Below the pieces are notes generated by a model that was given only the letters and a program-made list of their open reading frames with translations, was not told where the DNA came from and searched no databases. Position numbers and translations under genes: made by a program. This document shows, one piece after another, positions 17,099 through 26,351 of a stretch of DNA of 64,000 bases. This stretch comes from Palleronia pelagia (GTDB taxonomy: Bacteria; Pseudomonadota; Alphaproteobacteria; Rhodobacterales; Rhodobacteraceae), in contig NZ_FOCM01000001.1 of assembly GCF_900110115.1 (NCBI RefSeq), positions 1 through 64,000 on the forward strand, in the 5' to 3' direction. Each line of letters starts with the position of its first letter. Positions within the stretch are counted from its first letter, which is position 1.

Positions 17099-18262
17099 AT
17101 GCCCATCAAGAACCGTTTCGCCGAAATGCTGCCCGAAATCACCGCCTGGCGGCAGGATCTGCACGCCAATCCCGAGATCCTGTTCGATACGCACCGCACC
17201 GCCGCGCTGGTGGCCGAGCGGCTTCAGGCCTTCGGGTGCGACGAAGTGGCCACCGGCCTGGGTCGCACCGGCGTCGTCGGCATCATCGAAGGCAAGACCA
17301 ACAACTCGGGCCGCACGATCGGGTTACGCGCGGACATGGACGCGCTTCCGATCCGCGAGGCGACGGGCAAGCCCTATGCCTCGACCACCGACGGCGCGAT
17401 GCATGCCTGCGGCCACGACGGTCACACCGCCATGCTGCTGGGCGCCGCGAAATACCTGGCCGAGACGCGCAATTTCGACGGCCGCGTCGCGGTGATCTTC
17501 CAGCCCGCCGAAGAGGGCGGTGGCGGCGGCCGCGAGATGTGCCGCGACGGCATCATGGAACGCTGGAACATCGAAGAGGTCTACGGCATGCACAACTGGC
17601 CCGGCATCCCCGTGGGCCAGTTCGCGATCCGCCCCGGGCCCTTCTTCGCCGCCACGGACGTGTTCGACATCGTGGTGGACGGGCAGGGCGGTCACGCCGC
17701 CAAGCCGCACGAAACGGTCGATCCCATCGTCTGTGCCGCGCAGATCGTCTCGGCGATCCAGTCCATTGCATCGCGCAACGCCGACCCGGTGGAACAGATC
17801 GTGGTATCGGTCACCTCGGTCGAGTCCTCGTCCAGGGCCTTCAACGTGATCCCCGGATCGGTGGCGATGAAGGGCACCGTGCGCACGCTGAGCCCCGCCA
17901 TGCGCGACCTGGCGCAGACCCGGCTGAGCCAGCTGGCCGAAAGCGTGGCGGCGGGCTTCGGCGCCGTGGCGCGGGTGGATTATGATCGGAACTACCCGGT
18001 GATGGTGAACCATCCCGACCAGACCGATTTCGCGGCGCAGGTCGCCGCCTCGGTGGCCGGAGACTGCGCGCATGCGCCGCTGGTCATGGGGGGCGAGGAT
18101 TTCGCCTTCATGCTGGAGGAGCGGCCGGGCGCCTACATCCTTGTGGGCAACGGCGATACCGCGCCGGTCCACCACCCCGAATACGATTTCACCGATGACG
18201 CGATCCCTGCCGGCTGCTCGTGGTGGGCCGGCATCGTGGAACAGCGACTGCCGGCGGCGTGA
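17099..18262 (+). CDS. M20 family metallo-amidohydrolase
   Basis: A 387-residue enzyme of the peptidase M20D group (hippurate hydrolase, N-acyl amino acid amidohydrolase). The metal site is visible in MHACGHDGHTAM (Cys104, His106), in the Glu pair of QPAEEGGGG (near 140), and in the C-terminal MGGEDFAFMLEERPGA. The dimerisation domain lies in between (GQGGHAAKPHETVDP). No signal peptide, so cytosolic. The stop overlaps the GTG start of the following amidotransferase gene. Likely to cleave an N-acylated amino acid or similar amide; the substrate cannot be read from sequence. Confidence 0.92.
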   Translation: MPIKNRFAEMLPEITAWRQDLHANPEILFDTHRTAALVAERLQAFGCDEVATGLGRTGVVGIIEGKTNNSGRTIGLRADMDALPIREATGKPYASTTDGAMHACGHDGHTAMLLGAAKYLAETRNFDGRVAVIFQPAEEGGGGGREMCRDGIMERWNIEEVYGMHNWPGIPVGQFAIRPGPFFAATDVFDIVVDGQGGHAAKPHETVDPIVCAAQIVSAIQSIASRNADPVEQIVVSVTSVESSSRAFNVIPGSVAMKGTVRTLSPAMRDLAQTRLSQLAESVAAGFGAVARVDYDRNYPVMVNHPDQTDFAAQVAASVAGDCAHAPLVMGGEDFAFMLEERPGAYILVGNGDTAPVHHPEYDFTDDAIPAGCSWWAGIVEQRLPAA

Positions 18263-18999
18263 AGCCGGTCCTGATCCTCCAGGGCCGCCCCGAGGACGTG
18301 GCGGCCGACGAGGAATACGAGGCGATCCTGCGCCGCGGCGGTTTGACCGGGGACGACACGCTGCGCGTGCGGCTGGAGCGCGACGGCCTGCCGGACGGCC
18401 TGTCGCTGGACGATGTCGGCGCGATCATCATGGGCGGTGGGCCCGCCTGCGTCTCCGATGACCCCTCGACCCGCAGCGCGCCCGAGACCCGCATCGTCGA
18501 AGGGCTGCGCGCACTGCTGGTCGATATCTGCGCGCGCGACCTGCCGTTTCTCGGCTGTTGCTACGGGATCGGGGCGCTGGCCGATTTCCTGGGCGGCCCG
18601 GTCTCGAAGGAGCGTTGGGGCGAGGGCGTATCGGTGACCGATTGCCGTGTGACCGATGCGGGCCGCGCCGATCCGCTGCTGGAAGGTGTGCCCGACCGTT
18701 TCGGCGCGCTGGTGGCCCACAAGGAGGCGGTGCAGGCCCTGCCGCCGGGCTGCGCGCATCTGGTCGAGGGGCCGGACTGCCCGTTCCAGATGATCCGCCA
18801 CGGGCGCAACGTCTATGCCACGCAGTTCCACCCCGAGGCCGACGCCGCCAGCTTTGCCCTGCGCATCGATGTCTATGCCGACCGCGGCTATTTCGAGCCG
18901 TCCGAGGCCGAGCGGCTGAAGGCCCTTGCCGCCGCCGGGCCGGTGGACGCGTCGCACCGGATCCTCGCCAACTTCGTCCGGCGGTATCGCGGGGCGTGA
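18259..18999 (+). CDS. Class I glutamine amidotransferase-like protein
   Basis: A 246-residue stand-alone amidotransferase of the GuaA/PuuD-like type. The nucleophile is Cys101 in FLGCCYGIGAL and the His191/Glu193 pair is in TQFHPEAD. GTG 18259 is chosen because it overlaps the previous stop in a GTGA arrangement and gives the clean start KPVLILQGRPEDVA. Family members include gamma-glutamyl hydrolases and ammonia donors; no synthetase domain is attached. The coupling with the M20 enzyme suggests a shared nitrogen-scavenging role, which is inference. Confidence 0.85.
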   Translation: MKPVLILQGRPEDVAADEEYEAILRRGGLTGDDTLRVRLERDGLPDGLSLDDVGAIIMGGGPACVSDDPSTRSAPETRIVEGLRALLVDICARDLPFLGCCYGIGALADFLGGPVSKERWGEGVSVTDCRVTDAGRADPLLEGVPDRFGALVAHKEAVQALPPGCAHLVEGPDCPFQMIRHGRNVYATQFHPEADAASFALRIDVYADRGYFEPSEAERLKALAAAGPVDASHRILANFVRRYRGA

Positions 19000-19011
19000 G
19001 GCGTGGGATAT

Positions 19012-19036
19012 GAGTATTTGTAGACCAGTGATGAGG
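19012..19036 (+). repeat. Short 3'-end repeat element, copy 1
   Basis: GAGTATTTGTAGACCAGTGATG lies 13 bases after the amidotransferase stop. The same core is at 31911-31935 and, with small changes, at 30093-30118. All follow plus-strand genes and share orientation. Function unknown. Confidence 0.75.
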
Positions 19037-19053
19037 CTGGGGCGCGCCCTGCC

Positions 19054-21342
19054 TCAGGCGCGGCGCAGCAGGTCGCGGTAGATCGCGATCAGCGCGTCCG
19101 CCTCGGATTGCAGGGTGAAATGCGCGCGGACATGTGCGCGGGCGGCGGCGCCCAGCTGCGCCAGCCGGTCGCGGTCGGACAGGGCCGTGCGCACGGCGTC
19201 GGCGATGACCGACGCCTCCCCAGGCGGCACCAGCGCGCCAGTCTCGCCGTCCACCACGAGTTCGTCGAAGGCGCCGACCGTGGTGGCGATCACCGGCACG
19301 CCGCAGGCCATGGCCTCGAGCGGGGTCAGGCCGAAGCCTTCCCACCGCTGGGGCGCGACGTAGAGGTCGAGCGCGGCGTAATGGTCGGCGATCTCGTGCA
19401 CCGGAACTTCGGGCGGGAAGAGGATGCGCCCGGACAGGCCAGCGGCCTCCACGCGCGCCTTCAGGTCCTGCAGGAAGGCGCGGTCCTTCTCGGTCGCGCG
19501 GCCCATGATCAGCGCGGTGGCGTCGGGATGCGCGGGCAGGACCGCGAGCATCGCGTCGACGAACAGGTCCGTGCCCTTTGAGCTTCGGATGCGCCCGAAG
19601 CAGCCGATCAGCAGCCCGTCCGGCAGGCCCAGCCGATGCCGCAGCGCGGCGCGGTCCGGGGCAGGGGTGAAGGCGTCCGTGTCGATCCCGTGGCGGATGA
19701 CGGTGGCGGGCCGGTCGAGATAGGCGGCGGTCTTGTCCGACGTCGCCACCACGGCATCCATGCGCGCGATCAGCCACTTGGTCAGCCCGGTGTGCCGCCG
19801 CTGCGAGGCCGAGGTGAACAGCAACGCCATCCGCTTGCGCAGCAGGTGGCGCAAGGCGAGGCCTCCGATCATCTCGACATTGCGGCGCGCGTGCCAGACG
19901 CGGCGCACCCGCCGGGGCAGAAGCGGCAACCGCCAGAGCGGGATCTGCGGAACGTGGTCGGGCAGGGCGGGGGCGGTGGCGCGGATGGCGATCTGGCGGG
20001 CCTGAAGCGGCACCAGTCGCACCACCGTGGCGGTCACGCCCGAGAGCCGGCGCTTGAAATTCGGGGCCAGGACGACGGGCGGCGCGGTCTCGGGCGGGTG
20101 GGCCGCCAGCGCGCGGAGCTCGTCCGCCACCGCGTCGAGGTCCGGGGCCTGCAATTCGGCGGCACCGGCGCGGTCGCCATCCAGGAAGGGCGCAATCGCG
20201 GCAGGCAACTGCGCCGGATCGTCTATCACGGTCGCGGCGCCCTGATCGACCAGGGCCGCGTAGATGTCGGCGGCGTTGGTGATATGCGGCCCCGTCACCG
20301 CGTGGCAGCCGAGTTGCGCGGGCTCCACCGGGTTGTGGCCGCCCATGTCGGTGAACGAGCCGCCGACGAAGGCCACGGGGGCGCGCGAGAACCACAGCCC
20401 GAGCTCGCCCAGCGTGTCGGCCAGGTAGACCTGGCAGCGCGCGTCGGGCAGCGCGGCGGTCGAGCGTTGGGTCACCCAGAACCCCCGGTCCTGCAGCTCG
20501 GCCGCGATGGCGTCCCCACGCTCGGGGTGGCGGGGGACGAGGATCAGCAGGAGGTCGGGGCGGTCGTTCAGGAGGGCGCGATGCGCCTCGGCGGCAATGA
20601 CCTCTTCCCCCGGGTGGGTCGAGGCCGCGACCCAGACGGGCCGACCCGCCAGCGCGCCCCGCATTTCGTCCAGCCGGGCGGTGTCCACGGGCAGCGGATC
20701 GGCGGCCGTCTTCAGCGCGCCAATCACGCGCAGCCGGTCGTCCCGCGCACCGAGGTGCCGCAGGCCCAGCGCCGTCCGCTCGTCCTGGGCGAGGATCAGG
20801 CCGATCCGTTCCAGCATGTGGCGGGCCAGGGGGCGCAGCTTCTGCCAGCGGCGCAGCGACCGGTCCGACAGGCGCGCGCCCACCAGCGCGACGGGAATGG
20901 CGCGGTCGTGCGCTTCGGTGATCTGCCGTGGCCAGAGCTCGGATTCCGTGAGCACCAGCAGGTCCGGGCGCCAGTGGTCCAGGAACCGCCGCACGGCGCG
21001 CCCGGTGTCGAGCGGCGCGAAGCGGTGGACCAGGTCGGGTGCGCGGGCGGCCACCATCCGGGCCGACGTGGCGGTGGCGGTGGTCAGGACCACGGTGGCA
21101 TCTCGCGACAGGCGCTGGGCGAGGGGGAGGATCGACATCGCCTCGCCCACCGACACGGCGTGGACCCAGATGACCCGTCCCGCCGGGCGATCGCCGGACG
21201 GCATCCCCCGGCGTTCGGGCAACCGATCCCCGGGCACGCCTTGCGAAGTCAGCTTGTCGGCATCCCGGCGATAGGCGACGGGCGCGATCCCCGCCGCCAG
21301 CACCCGGTACAGTGCGTAGAGCGCCCGGCCGGGCAGGCTCAT
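19054..21342 (-). CDS. waaA: Kdo transferase (WaaA/KdtA) fused to a GT4 glycosyltransferase
   Basis: A single 762-residue frame holding two enzymes of lipopolysaccharide core assembly. Residues about 1-415 are a 3-deoxy-manno-octulosonate transferase: [12 protein letters not shown] near 64, LTESELWP at 131-138 and GGHNPVEPA at 334-342. Residues about 422-762 are a GT-B family 4 glycosyltransferase: it restarts at [17 protein letters not shown] (425 on) and contains [20 protein letters not shown] and the nucleotide-sugar motif [16 protein letters not shown]. In related genomes these are usually two genes. No frameshift is needed to join them here, so a real fusion is likely. Its ATG overlaps the moaA stop by four bases. 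Confidence 0.9.
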   Translation of the reverse strand: MSLPGRALYALYRVLAAGIAPVAYRRDADKLTSQGVPGDRLPERRGMPSGDRPAGRVIWVHAVSVGEAMSILPLAQRLSRDATVVLTTATATSARMVAARAPDLVHRFAPLDTGRAVRRFLDHWRPDLLVLTESELWPRQITEAHDRAIPVALVGARLSDRSLRRWQKLRPLARHMLERIGLILAQDERTALGLRHLGARDDRLRVIGALKTAADPLPVDTARLDEMRGALAGRPVWVAASTHPGEEVIAAEAHRALLNDRPDLLLILVPRHPERGDAIAAELQDRGFWVTQRSTAALPDARCQVYLADTLGELGLWFSRAPVAFVGGSFTDMGGHNPVEPAQLGCHAVTGPHITNAADIYAALVDQGAATVIDDPAQLPAAIAPFLDGDRAGAAELQAPDLDAVADELRALAAHPPETAPPVVLAPNFKRRLSGVTATVVRLVPLQARQIAIRATAPALPDHVPQIPLWRLPLLPRRVRRVWHARRNVEMIGGLALRHLLRKRMALLFTSASQRRHTGLTKWLIARMDAVVATSDKTAAYLDRPATVIRHGIDTDAFTPAPDRAALRHRLGLPDGLLIGCFGRIRSSKGTDLFVDAMLAVLPAHPDATALIMGRATEKDRAFLQDLKARVEAAGLSGRILFPPEVPVHEIADHYAALDLYVAPQRWEGFGLTPLEAMACGVPVIATTVGAFDELVVDGETGALVPPGEASVIADAVRTALSDRDRLAQLGAAARAHVRAHFTLQSEADALIAIYRDLLRRA

Positions 21343-22343
21343 CCGCCCGTGTGGCTCATGTGCCGGGTCATCTGCCCATCCGCGCGCTGGCGCGAATAGT
21401 CGAAATCATGGCCCTTCGGCTTCAGCGAGATCGCGGCACGGATCGCCTGTTCCAGCACCCGGTCGTCCTCGGAGGCGCGCAGCGGGGCGCGCAGGTCGGC
21501 CATGTCTTCCTGGCCGAGGCACATATAAAGTTCGCCCGTGCAGGTCAGCCGCACGCGGTTGCAGCTTTCGCAGAAATTATGCGTCAGCGGCGTGATGAAG
21601 CCGATATCCTGGCCCGTCTCCTCGATCTTGGCGTAGCGTGCCGGACCTCCAGTGCGCTTGGGGATATCGGACAGGGTATAGCGCTCGGCCAGTTGCCCGC
21701 GCAGGTCCTTCAGCGACCAGTACTGGCCGACACGGTCCTCGTTGCCCAGGTCGCCCATGGGCATGACCTCGATGAAGGTCAGGTCCATGCAGCGATCGGC
21801 GCACCACTCGGTCAGCGCGAACAATTCGTCCTCGTTGAAACCCTTGAGCGCGACGGTGTTGATCTTGACCTTCAGCCCGGCGGCCAGCGCGGCGTCGATC
21901 CCCTTCAGCACCTGCGGCAGGCGGCCCCAGCGGGTCACGCGGGCGAACTTGTCCTCGTCCAGCGTGTCGAGCGACACGTTCACCCGGCGCACGCCGGCGG
22001 CATACAGGTCCTCGGCGAAGCGATGCAGCTGCGATCCGTTGGTGGTGAGCGTCAGCTCGTGCAGGTCGCCGCTGTCCAGGTGCCGCGACATGGAGCGGAA
22101 GAAGGTCATGATATCGCGGCGCACCAGGGGCTCGCCGCCGGTGATGCGCAGCTTCTTCACCCCCAGCCGGACGAAGGTCGAGCACATGCGGTCGAGCTCT
22201 TCGAGCGTCAGCAATTCCTTCTTGGGCAGGAACTGCATGTTCTCGGCCATGCAATAGACGCAGCGAAAATCGCAGCGGTCGGTGACGGAGACGCGCAGGT
22301 ACGAGATCGCGCGCTGGAACGGGTCGATGAGGGGTGCAGTCAT
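21339..22343 (-). CDS. moaA: GTP 3',8-cyclase (molybdenum cofactor synthesis)
   Basis: A 334-residue radical-SAM enzyme that starts molybdopterin synthesis by rearranging GTP. The N-terminal cluster Cys24, Cys28, Cys31 is in [11 protein letters not shown]; the second cluster region near residue 260 reads [13 protein letters not shown]; the chain ends in the required Gly-Gly. I start at ATG 22343, which matches the family start [10 protein letters not shown]; further upstream codons are unsupported. The stop overlaps the start of waaA, so the two share a transcript although their pathways are unrelated. moaC and others are not in the window. Confidence 0.96.
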   Translation of the reverse strand: MTAPLIDPFQRAISYLRVSVTDRCDFRCVYCMAENMQFLPKKELLTLEELDRMCSTFVRLGVKKLRITGGEPLVRRDIMTFFRSMSRHLDSGDLHELTLTTNGSQLHRFAEDLYAAGVRRVNVSLDTLDEDKFARVTRWGRLPQVLKGIDAALAAGLKVKINTVALKGFNEDELFALTEWCADRCMDLTFIEVMPMGDLGNEDRVGQYWSLKDLRGQLAERYTLSDIPKRTGGPARYAKIEETGQDIGFITPLTHNFCESCNRVRLTCTGELYMCLGQEDMADLRAPLRASEDDRVLEQAIRAAISLKPKGHDFDYSRQRADGQMTRHMSHTGG

Positions 22344-22429
22344 GGTGGGGAAGCTAAGGGTCGCGCCGTCGGCCCGCAAGCCTCCTTTGGTCGTTGGCAA
22401 GGCGCGCCGCAGGACCTAGCTTGGAGCAC

Positions 22430-22924
22430 ATGAAAGTATTCTTGATCCTGGGCGCGGTCGCCCTTTCGTTGTCGGGCTGCGCCCGCGTGTCCTCGGTTTT
22501 CCAGGGCGGTGGGTCGTCTTCACCGGCGCCCCAGGCCGAGGCGGCACCACCCCCGCCCGAGGAAATCGCCGAGATCGTCAGCGCCCCGCCACCGGCCAGC
22601 GGGTCACGCACCGCCGACGATTTCGACACCGTTACGGACGAGCAGCGGACCGCCGCCAGCGCCGCGCCCAGCGGGGGCGAGCAGCGCCTGGGCGAGGTCG
22701 TCGCGTCGCTGGGCGATCCGACGCAGCCCGGTCTTTGGATCAAGACATCGCTGGTGGATGCGCAGCAGTCGGGCCGGCTGGAATACCCGGTTCGCGGCAC
22801 CTCGGCCGTTGTCGAGCTGCGGCCGCTGGACGGTAACGGCGGCAGCCAGGTATCGCTGGCGGCCATGCGCCTGCTCGAGGCGCCGCTGACCGATCTGCCG
22901 ACGCTGGTCGTCTACGCCAACTGA
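22430..22924 (+). CDS. Putative lipoprotein
   Basis: A 164-residue predicted outer- or inner-membrane lipoprotein. The signal MKVFLILGAVALSLSGC gives a lipobox with Cys17. A Pro/Ala/Ser-rich stretch (about 26-60) follows, then a compact domain ending with LDGNGGSQVSLAAMRLLEAPL. GGAG lies 5 bases before ATG 22430; an in-frame upstream start would add residues before the signal and is rejected. Its TGA overlaps the ATG of the acyl-CoA synthetase gene (TGATG), so the two are coupled. Related proteins of this group were not recognised by name. Confidence 0.78.
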   Translation: MKVFLILGAVALSLSGCARVSSVFQGGGSSSPAPQAEAAPPPPEEIAEIVSAPPPASGSRTADDFDTVTDEQRTAASAAPSGGEQRLGEVVASLGDPTQPGLWIKTSLVDAQQSGRLEYPVRGTSAVVELRPLDGNGGSQVSLAAMRLLEAPLTDLPTLVVYAN

Positions 22925-24534
22925 TGGACGGCGCGGGGCGCGACCGGCGTATTCTGCCGCCCGATCGCGCCGCCTTCGCCTGGGATATTCCCGGCCGGCT
23001 GAACATCGCCGAGCGCTGTTGCGACAGTTGGGCCGCGCTGGCGCCCGACCGCGTGGCCTTGCGTCGCGTGGGCGCGAACGGCGCGGTGACGGACTGGACC
23101 TATGCCGCCCTGAAGGACGCCTCGGACCGGCTGGCGGCGGCGCTGGCGGCACGGGGCGTGGGCCGCGGCGAGCGGGTGGCGCTGCTGCTGAGCCAGGGCC
23201 CCGAAGTCATGCTGGGGCATTTCGCGGCGATGAAGCTGGGCGCCGTCTCGCTGCCGCTGTTCACGCTGTTCGGCCCCGAGGCCCTTCGGTTCCGGCTGGC
23301 CGACAGCGCGGCGAAGGTCGCGATCACCGATGGCGCGAACCTGCCAAAGCTCACCGGCCTGCGCGACGACTTGCCCGACCTCGAACACCTGCTCTGCACC
23401 GATCCGGGGCAGGGCGTGCCGGCGCTGGACGCGCTGGTCGCGGCGACCGATCCGATTGCCCGGTCGGTCGATACCGCCGCCGACGACCCGGCCATGATGA
23501 TCTACACGTCCGGCACCACCGGGCCGCCCAAGGGTGTCCTCCACGCCCATCGCTTCCTGCTCGGGCATCTGCCCTGCATGGAGGTCAACCACGCCGACCT
23601 GCCGTTGCCGGACGACGTGGGCTGGACGCCCGCCGACTGGGCGTGGATCGGCGGCCTCATGGACCTGGCCATGCCGTCCCTTTACTACGGCGTGCGCCTG
23701 ATCAGCCACCGGATGCGCAAATTCGACGCCGGGGCCGCGTGGGACCTGATCGCGCGCGAGCGCGTCACGCGCCTGTTCCTGCCGCCCGCCGCGCTTCGGG
23801 CCATGCGGACGGTGCCGGTGCCGCAGGGCGTCGCCGTGCGGTCCATCGGGTCGGGGGGCGAGGCGCTGGGCGCCGACCTGATCGACTGGGGGCGCGAGAC
23901 GCTCGGCGCGGAGATCAACGAGCTTTACGGCCAGACCGAGTGCAACCTCGTCGTCGCCTCGGACGCCGCGCGGGGGGTGCAAAAGCAGGGCTACATGGGC
24001 CGCGCGGTGCCCGGCCACGACGTCGCGGTGATCGACGCGGGCGGCACCCCGGTGCTGGACCAGTTGGGCGAGATCGCGGTGGGGCGGCCCGATCCCGGCA
24101 TGTTCCTGCGGTATTGGAACCGGCCCGAGAAGACAGCCGAGAAGTTCGCCGGCGATTGGATGCGCACAGGCGACCTGGGGCGGATGGACCGGGACGGCTA
24201 CGTCGCCTTCGTGTCGCGCGACGACGATGTGATCAATTCCAGCGGCTACCGCATCGGCCCGTCCGAGATCGAGGGTTGCCTTTGCGCGCACCCGGCCGTG
24301 GCGGCGGCCGCCGTCGTGGGCCTGCCCGACCCCCAGCGGGGCGAGGCGGTGACCGCCTTCGTGGTGTTGGCGGACGGAATCGACCCTGCCGACATCGAAG
24401 CCACGCTCATCGCCCACGTGCGCACGGCCCTGAGCCCGCACATGGCGCCCAGGGCCGTGCATCTGCGCGACAGCCTGCCGGTCACGGCCACGGGCAAGAT
24501 CATGCGCCGCGCGCTGCGGGACGAGAACGCCTAG
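22924..24534 (+). CDS. AMP-forming acyl-CoA synthetase (acetyl-CoA synthetase-like)
   Basis: A 536-residue ANL-superfamily enzyme that activates a carboxylic acid with ATP and CoA. The P-loop YTSGTTGPPKG is at about 194-204, the adenylate motif INELYGQTECN follows in the middle, and the C-terminal hinge and lysine are in WMRTGDLGRMDRDGYVAFVSR and PVTATGKIMRRALR. The length is shorter than acetyl-CoA synthetase Acs and closer to medium-chain or propionyl/acyl ligases. It starts within the stop of the lipoprotein gene and is convergent with glmS, four bases apart. Substrate not determinable. Confidence 0.88.
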   Translation: MDGAGRDRRILPPDRAAFAWDIPGRLNIAERCCDSWAALAPDRVALRRVGANGAVTDWTYAALKDASDRLAAALAARGVGRGERVALLLSQGPEVMLGHFAAMKLGAVSLPLFTLFGPEALRFRLADSAAKVAITDGANLPKLTGLRDDLPDLEHLLCTDPGQGVPALDALVAATDPIARSVDTAADDPAMMIYTSGTTGPPKGVLHAHRFLLGHLPCMEVNHADLPLPDDVGWTPADWAWIGGLMDLAMPSLYYGVRLISHRMRKFDAGAAWDLIARERVTRLFLPPAALRAMRTVPVPQGVAVRSIGSGGEALGADLIDWGRETLGAEINELYGQTECNLVVASDAARGVQKQGYMGRAVPGHDVAVIDAGGTPVLDQLGEIAVGRPDPGMFLRYWNRPEKTAEKFAGDWMRTGDLGRMDRDGYVAFVSRDDDVINSSGYRIGPSEIEGCLCAHPAVAAAAVVGLPDPQRGEAVTAFVVLADGIDPADIEATLIAHVRTALSPHMAPRAVHLRDSLPVTATGKIMRRALRDENA

Positions 24535-24538
24535 TGGA

Positions 24539-26350
24539 TCACTCCACCGTCACCGATTTCGCCAGGTTGCGCGGCTGGTCCACGTCCGTGCCCTTGGCGA
24601 TGGCGGTGTGATAGGCCAGCAGCTGCGCGGGCACGGCATAGAGAATGGGCGCCCACAGCTCGGCCACGTCGGGCATCTGCGCGGTGTGCCAGGTAGCGCG
24701 CTGCGATGACAGCCCCTGGGTATCGCTGACCAGCACGACCTTGCCGCCGCGGGCCATCACCTCCTGCATGTTGCTGACGGTCTTGCCGAACAGCGGGTCG
24801 GTGGGGGCGAAGACGATCACCGGCACGCTGTCGTCCACTAGCGCGATTGGCCCGTGTTTCAGTTCGCCCGACGCATAACCTTCGGCGTGTATATAGCTGA
24901 TTTCCTTGAGTTTCAGCGCACCTTCCAGCGCCAGTGGATACATCGCGCCGCGCCCCAGGAACAGGATGTCGCGCGCTTCGGACAGGTCGCGGGCGATATC
25001 GCGCAGCTCGTCCTCGATGTTCAGGGCCTGGGCGATCAGCGCCGGGATCCGGGTCAGCGTGTCGAGATGCGCGTCCATCTGCTCGCCCGTCAGCGTGCCA
25101 CGATCGCGCGCCGCCTTCAGGGCGAGGACCGCGAGCACGGCCAGCTGGCAGGTGAAGGCCTTGGTCGACGCGACCCCGATCTCGCGGCCCGCGAGGATGG
25201 GCAGCACCACGTCCGCCGCGCGCGCGATCGAAGATCCCTCGACATTCACTACCGCGACGATGGGGCATTTGCCCTTGCAATAGTTCAGGGCGGCCAGGGT
25301 ATCGGCCGTCTCGCCCGACTGGCTGACGAAGACGGCCAGCGTGCCCTCGGGGATCGGCGGCTCGCGATAGCGGAATTCCGAGGCCACATCGACCTCGACC
25401 GGCAGGTTGGCCAGCCGTTCGATCCAGTATTTCGCCACGTGGCAGGCATAGTACGCCGTGCCACAGGCGACCATCACCACGCGGTTGACCTTGGCGAAAT
25501 CGACGGCGTCGTTGGGCATCACCAGGTCGGCGTCGCGGATGTAGTGCTGTAGCGCCTGGTCCAGCACCGCCGGTTGCTCGGCGATTTCCTTGGCCATCCA
25601 GTGGCGGTGGCCGCCTTTCTCCACGCGGCCCGCCTCGGGGGTGATCGGCTCGCTGGGGCGCTCCACCGGCTGGTTGTGGGCGTCGTAGATCTGGACCGAG
25701 TTGCGGGTCAGAACCGCCCAGTCGCCTTCCTCGAGATAGGTCAGGTGATCGGTCATGGGCGCCAGCGCGATGGCGTCCGACCCCACATAGGCCTCGCCAT
25801 CATCCAGGCTGATGGCCAGCGGGCTGCCGCGCCGCGCCGCGATCATCAGGTCGTCGTACCCGTCGAACAGAAAGGCGAGCGCGAACGCGCCTTCCAGCCG
25901 CTGTAGGGTCTGTGCCACGGCCTCGTCGGGGGTTGCGCCGTCCTCGAGATAGCTTTGCGCCAGCAGCGCGATGGTCTCGGTATCGGTATCCGTCTCGGCG
26001 CCGAAGTTCTGAGCCTTCAGCTCGGCCCTAAGCGTCTCGAAATTCTCGATGATCCCGTTGTGCACCACCGCCACCGGGCCCGCGCGATGCGGGTGGGCGT
26101 TGACCTCGGTCGGCGCGCCGTGGGTGGCCCAGCGGGTATGGCCGATGCCGGACTTGCCGGGCAGCGGATCGCGCACCAGCGTGTCGCTGAGATTGATGAG
26201 CTTGCCCACGGCGCGGCGCCGGTCGAGATGACCGTCATCCACAGTTGCGATGCCGGCGCTGTCGTAGCCGCGGTATTCCAGCCGCTTCAGCGCCTCGACC
26301 AGAAGGGGCGAGACCTCGTGCTTGCCCAGAACGCCGACGATGCCGCACAT
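24539..26350 (-). CDS. glmS: Glutamine--fructose-6-phosphate aminotransferase (isomerising)
   Basis: A 603-residue enzyme that makes glucosamine-6-phosphate, the first step towards UDP-GlcNAc for peptidoglycan and lipid A. The N-terminal nucleophile Cys2 is in MCGIVGVLG, and the class II glutaminase motif HTRWATHGAPTEVNAHPH follows. Two SIS domains make up the rest (FVSQSGETADTLAAL; LGRGAMYPLALEGALKLKEIS), and the chain ends in the usual KSVTVE. Its start is one base after the glmU stop. No glmS ribozyme-like leader is visible, as expected outside Firmicutes. Confidence 0.98.
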   Translation of the reverse strand: MCGIVGVLGKHEVSPLLVEALKRLEYRGYDSAGIATVDDGHLDRRRAVGKLINLSDTLVRDPLPGKSGIGHTRWATHGAPTEVNAHPHRAGPVAVVHNGIIENFETLRAELKAQNFGAETDTDTETIALLAQSYLEDGATPDEAVAQTLQRLEGAFALAFLFDGYDDLMIAARRGSPLAISLDDGEAYVGSDAIALAPMTDHLTYLEEGDWAVLTRNSVQIYDAHNQPVERPSEPITPEAGRVEKGGHRHWMAKEIAEQPAVLDQALQHYIRDADLVMPNDAVDFAKVNRVVMVACGTAYYACHVAKYWIERLANLPVEVDVASEFRYREPPIPEGTLAVFVSQSGETADTLAALNYCKGKCPIVAVVNVEGSSIARAADVVLPILAGREIGVASTKAFTCQLAVLAVLALKAARDRGTLTGEQMDAHLDTLTRIPALIAQALNIEDELRDIARDLSEARDILFLGRGAMYPLALEGALKLKEISYIHAEGYASGELKHGPIALVDDSVPVIVFAPTDPLFGKTVSNMQEVMARGGKVVLVSDTQGLSSQRATWHTAQMPDVAELWAPILYAVPAQLLAYHTAIAKGTDVDQPRNLAKSVTVE

Positions 26351-26351
26351 G

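Noticed and set aside
20060-20110. Possible sequencing error or pseudogene at the Kdo transferase/GT4 join
   Set aside because: The frame is continuous, codon use is normal on both sides and no disrupted stop is seen; treated as a true fusion, with resequencing suggested.
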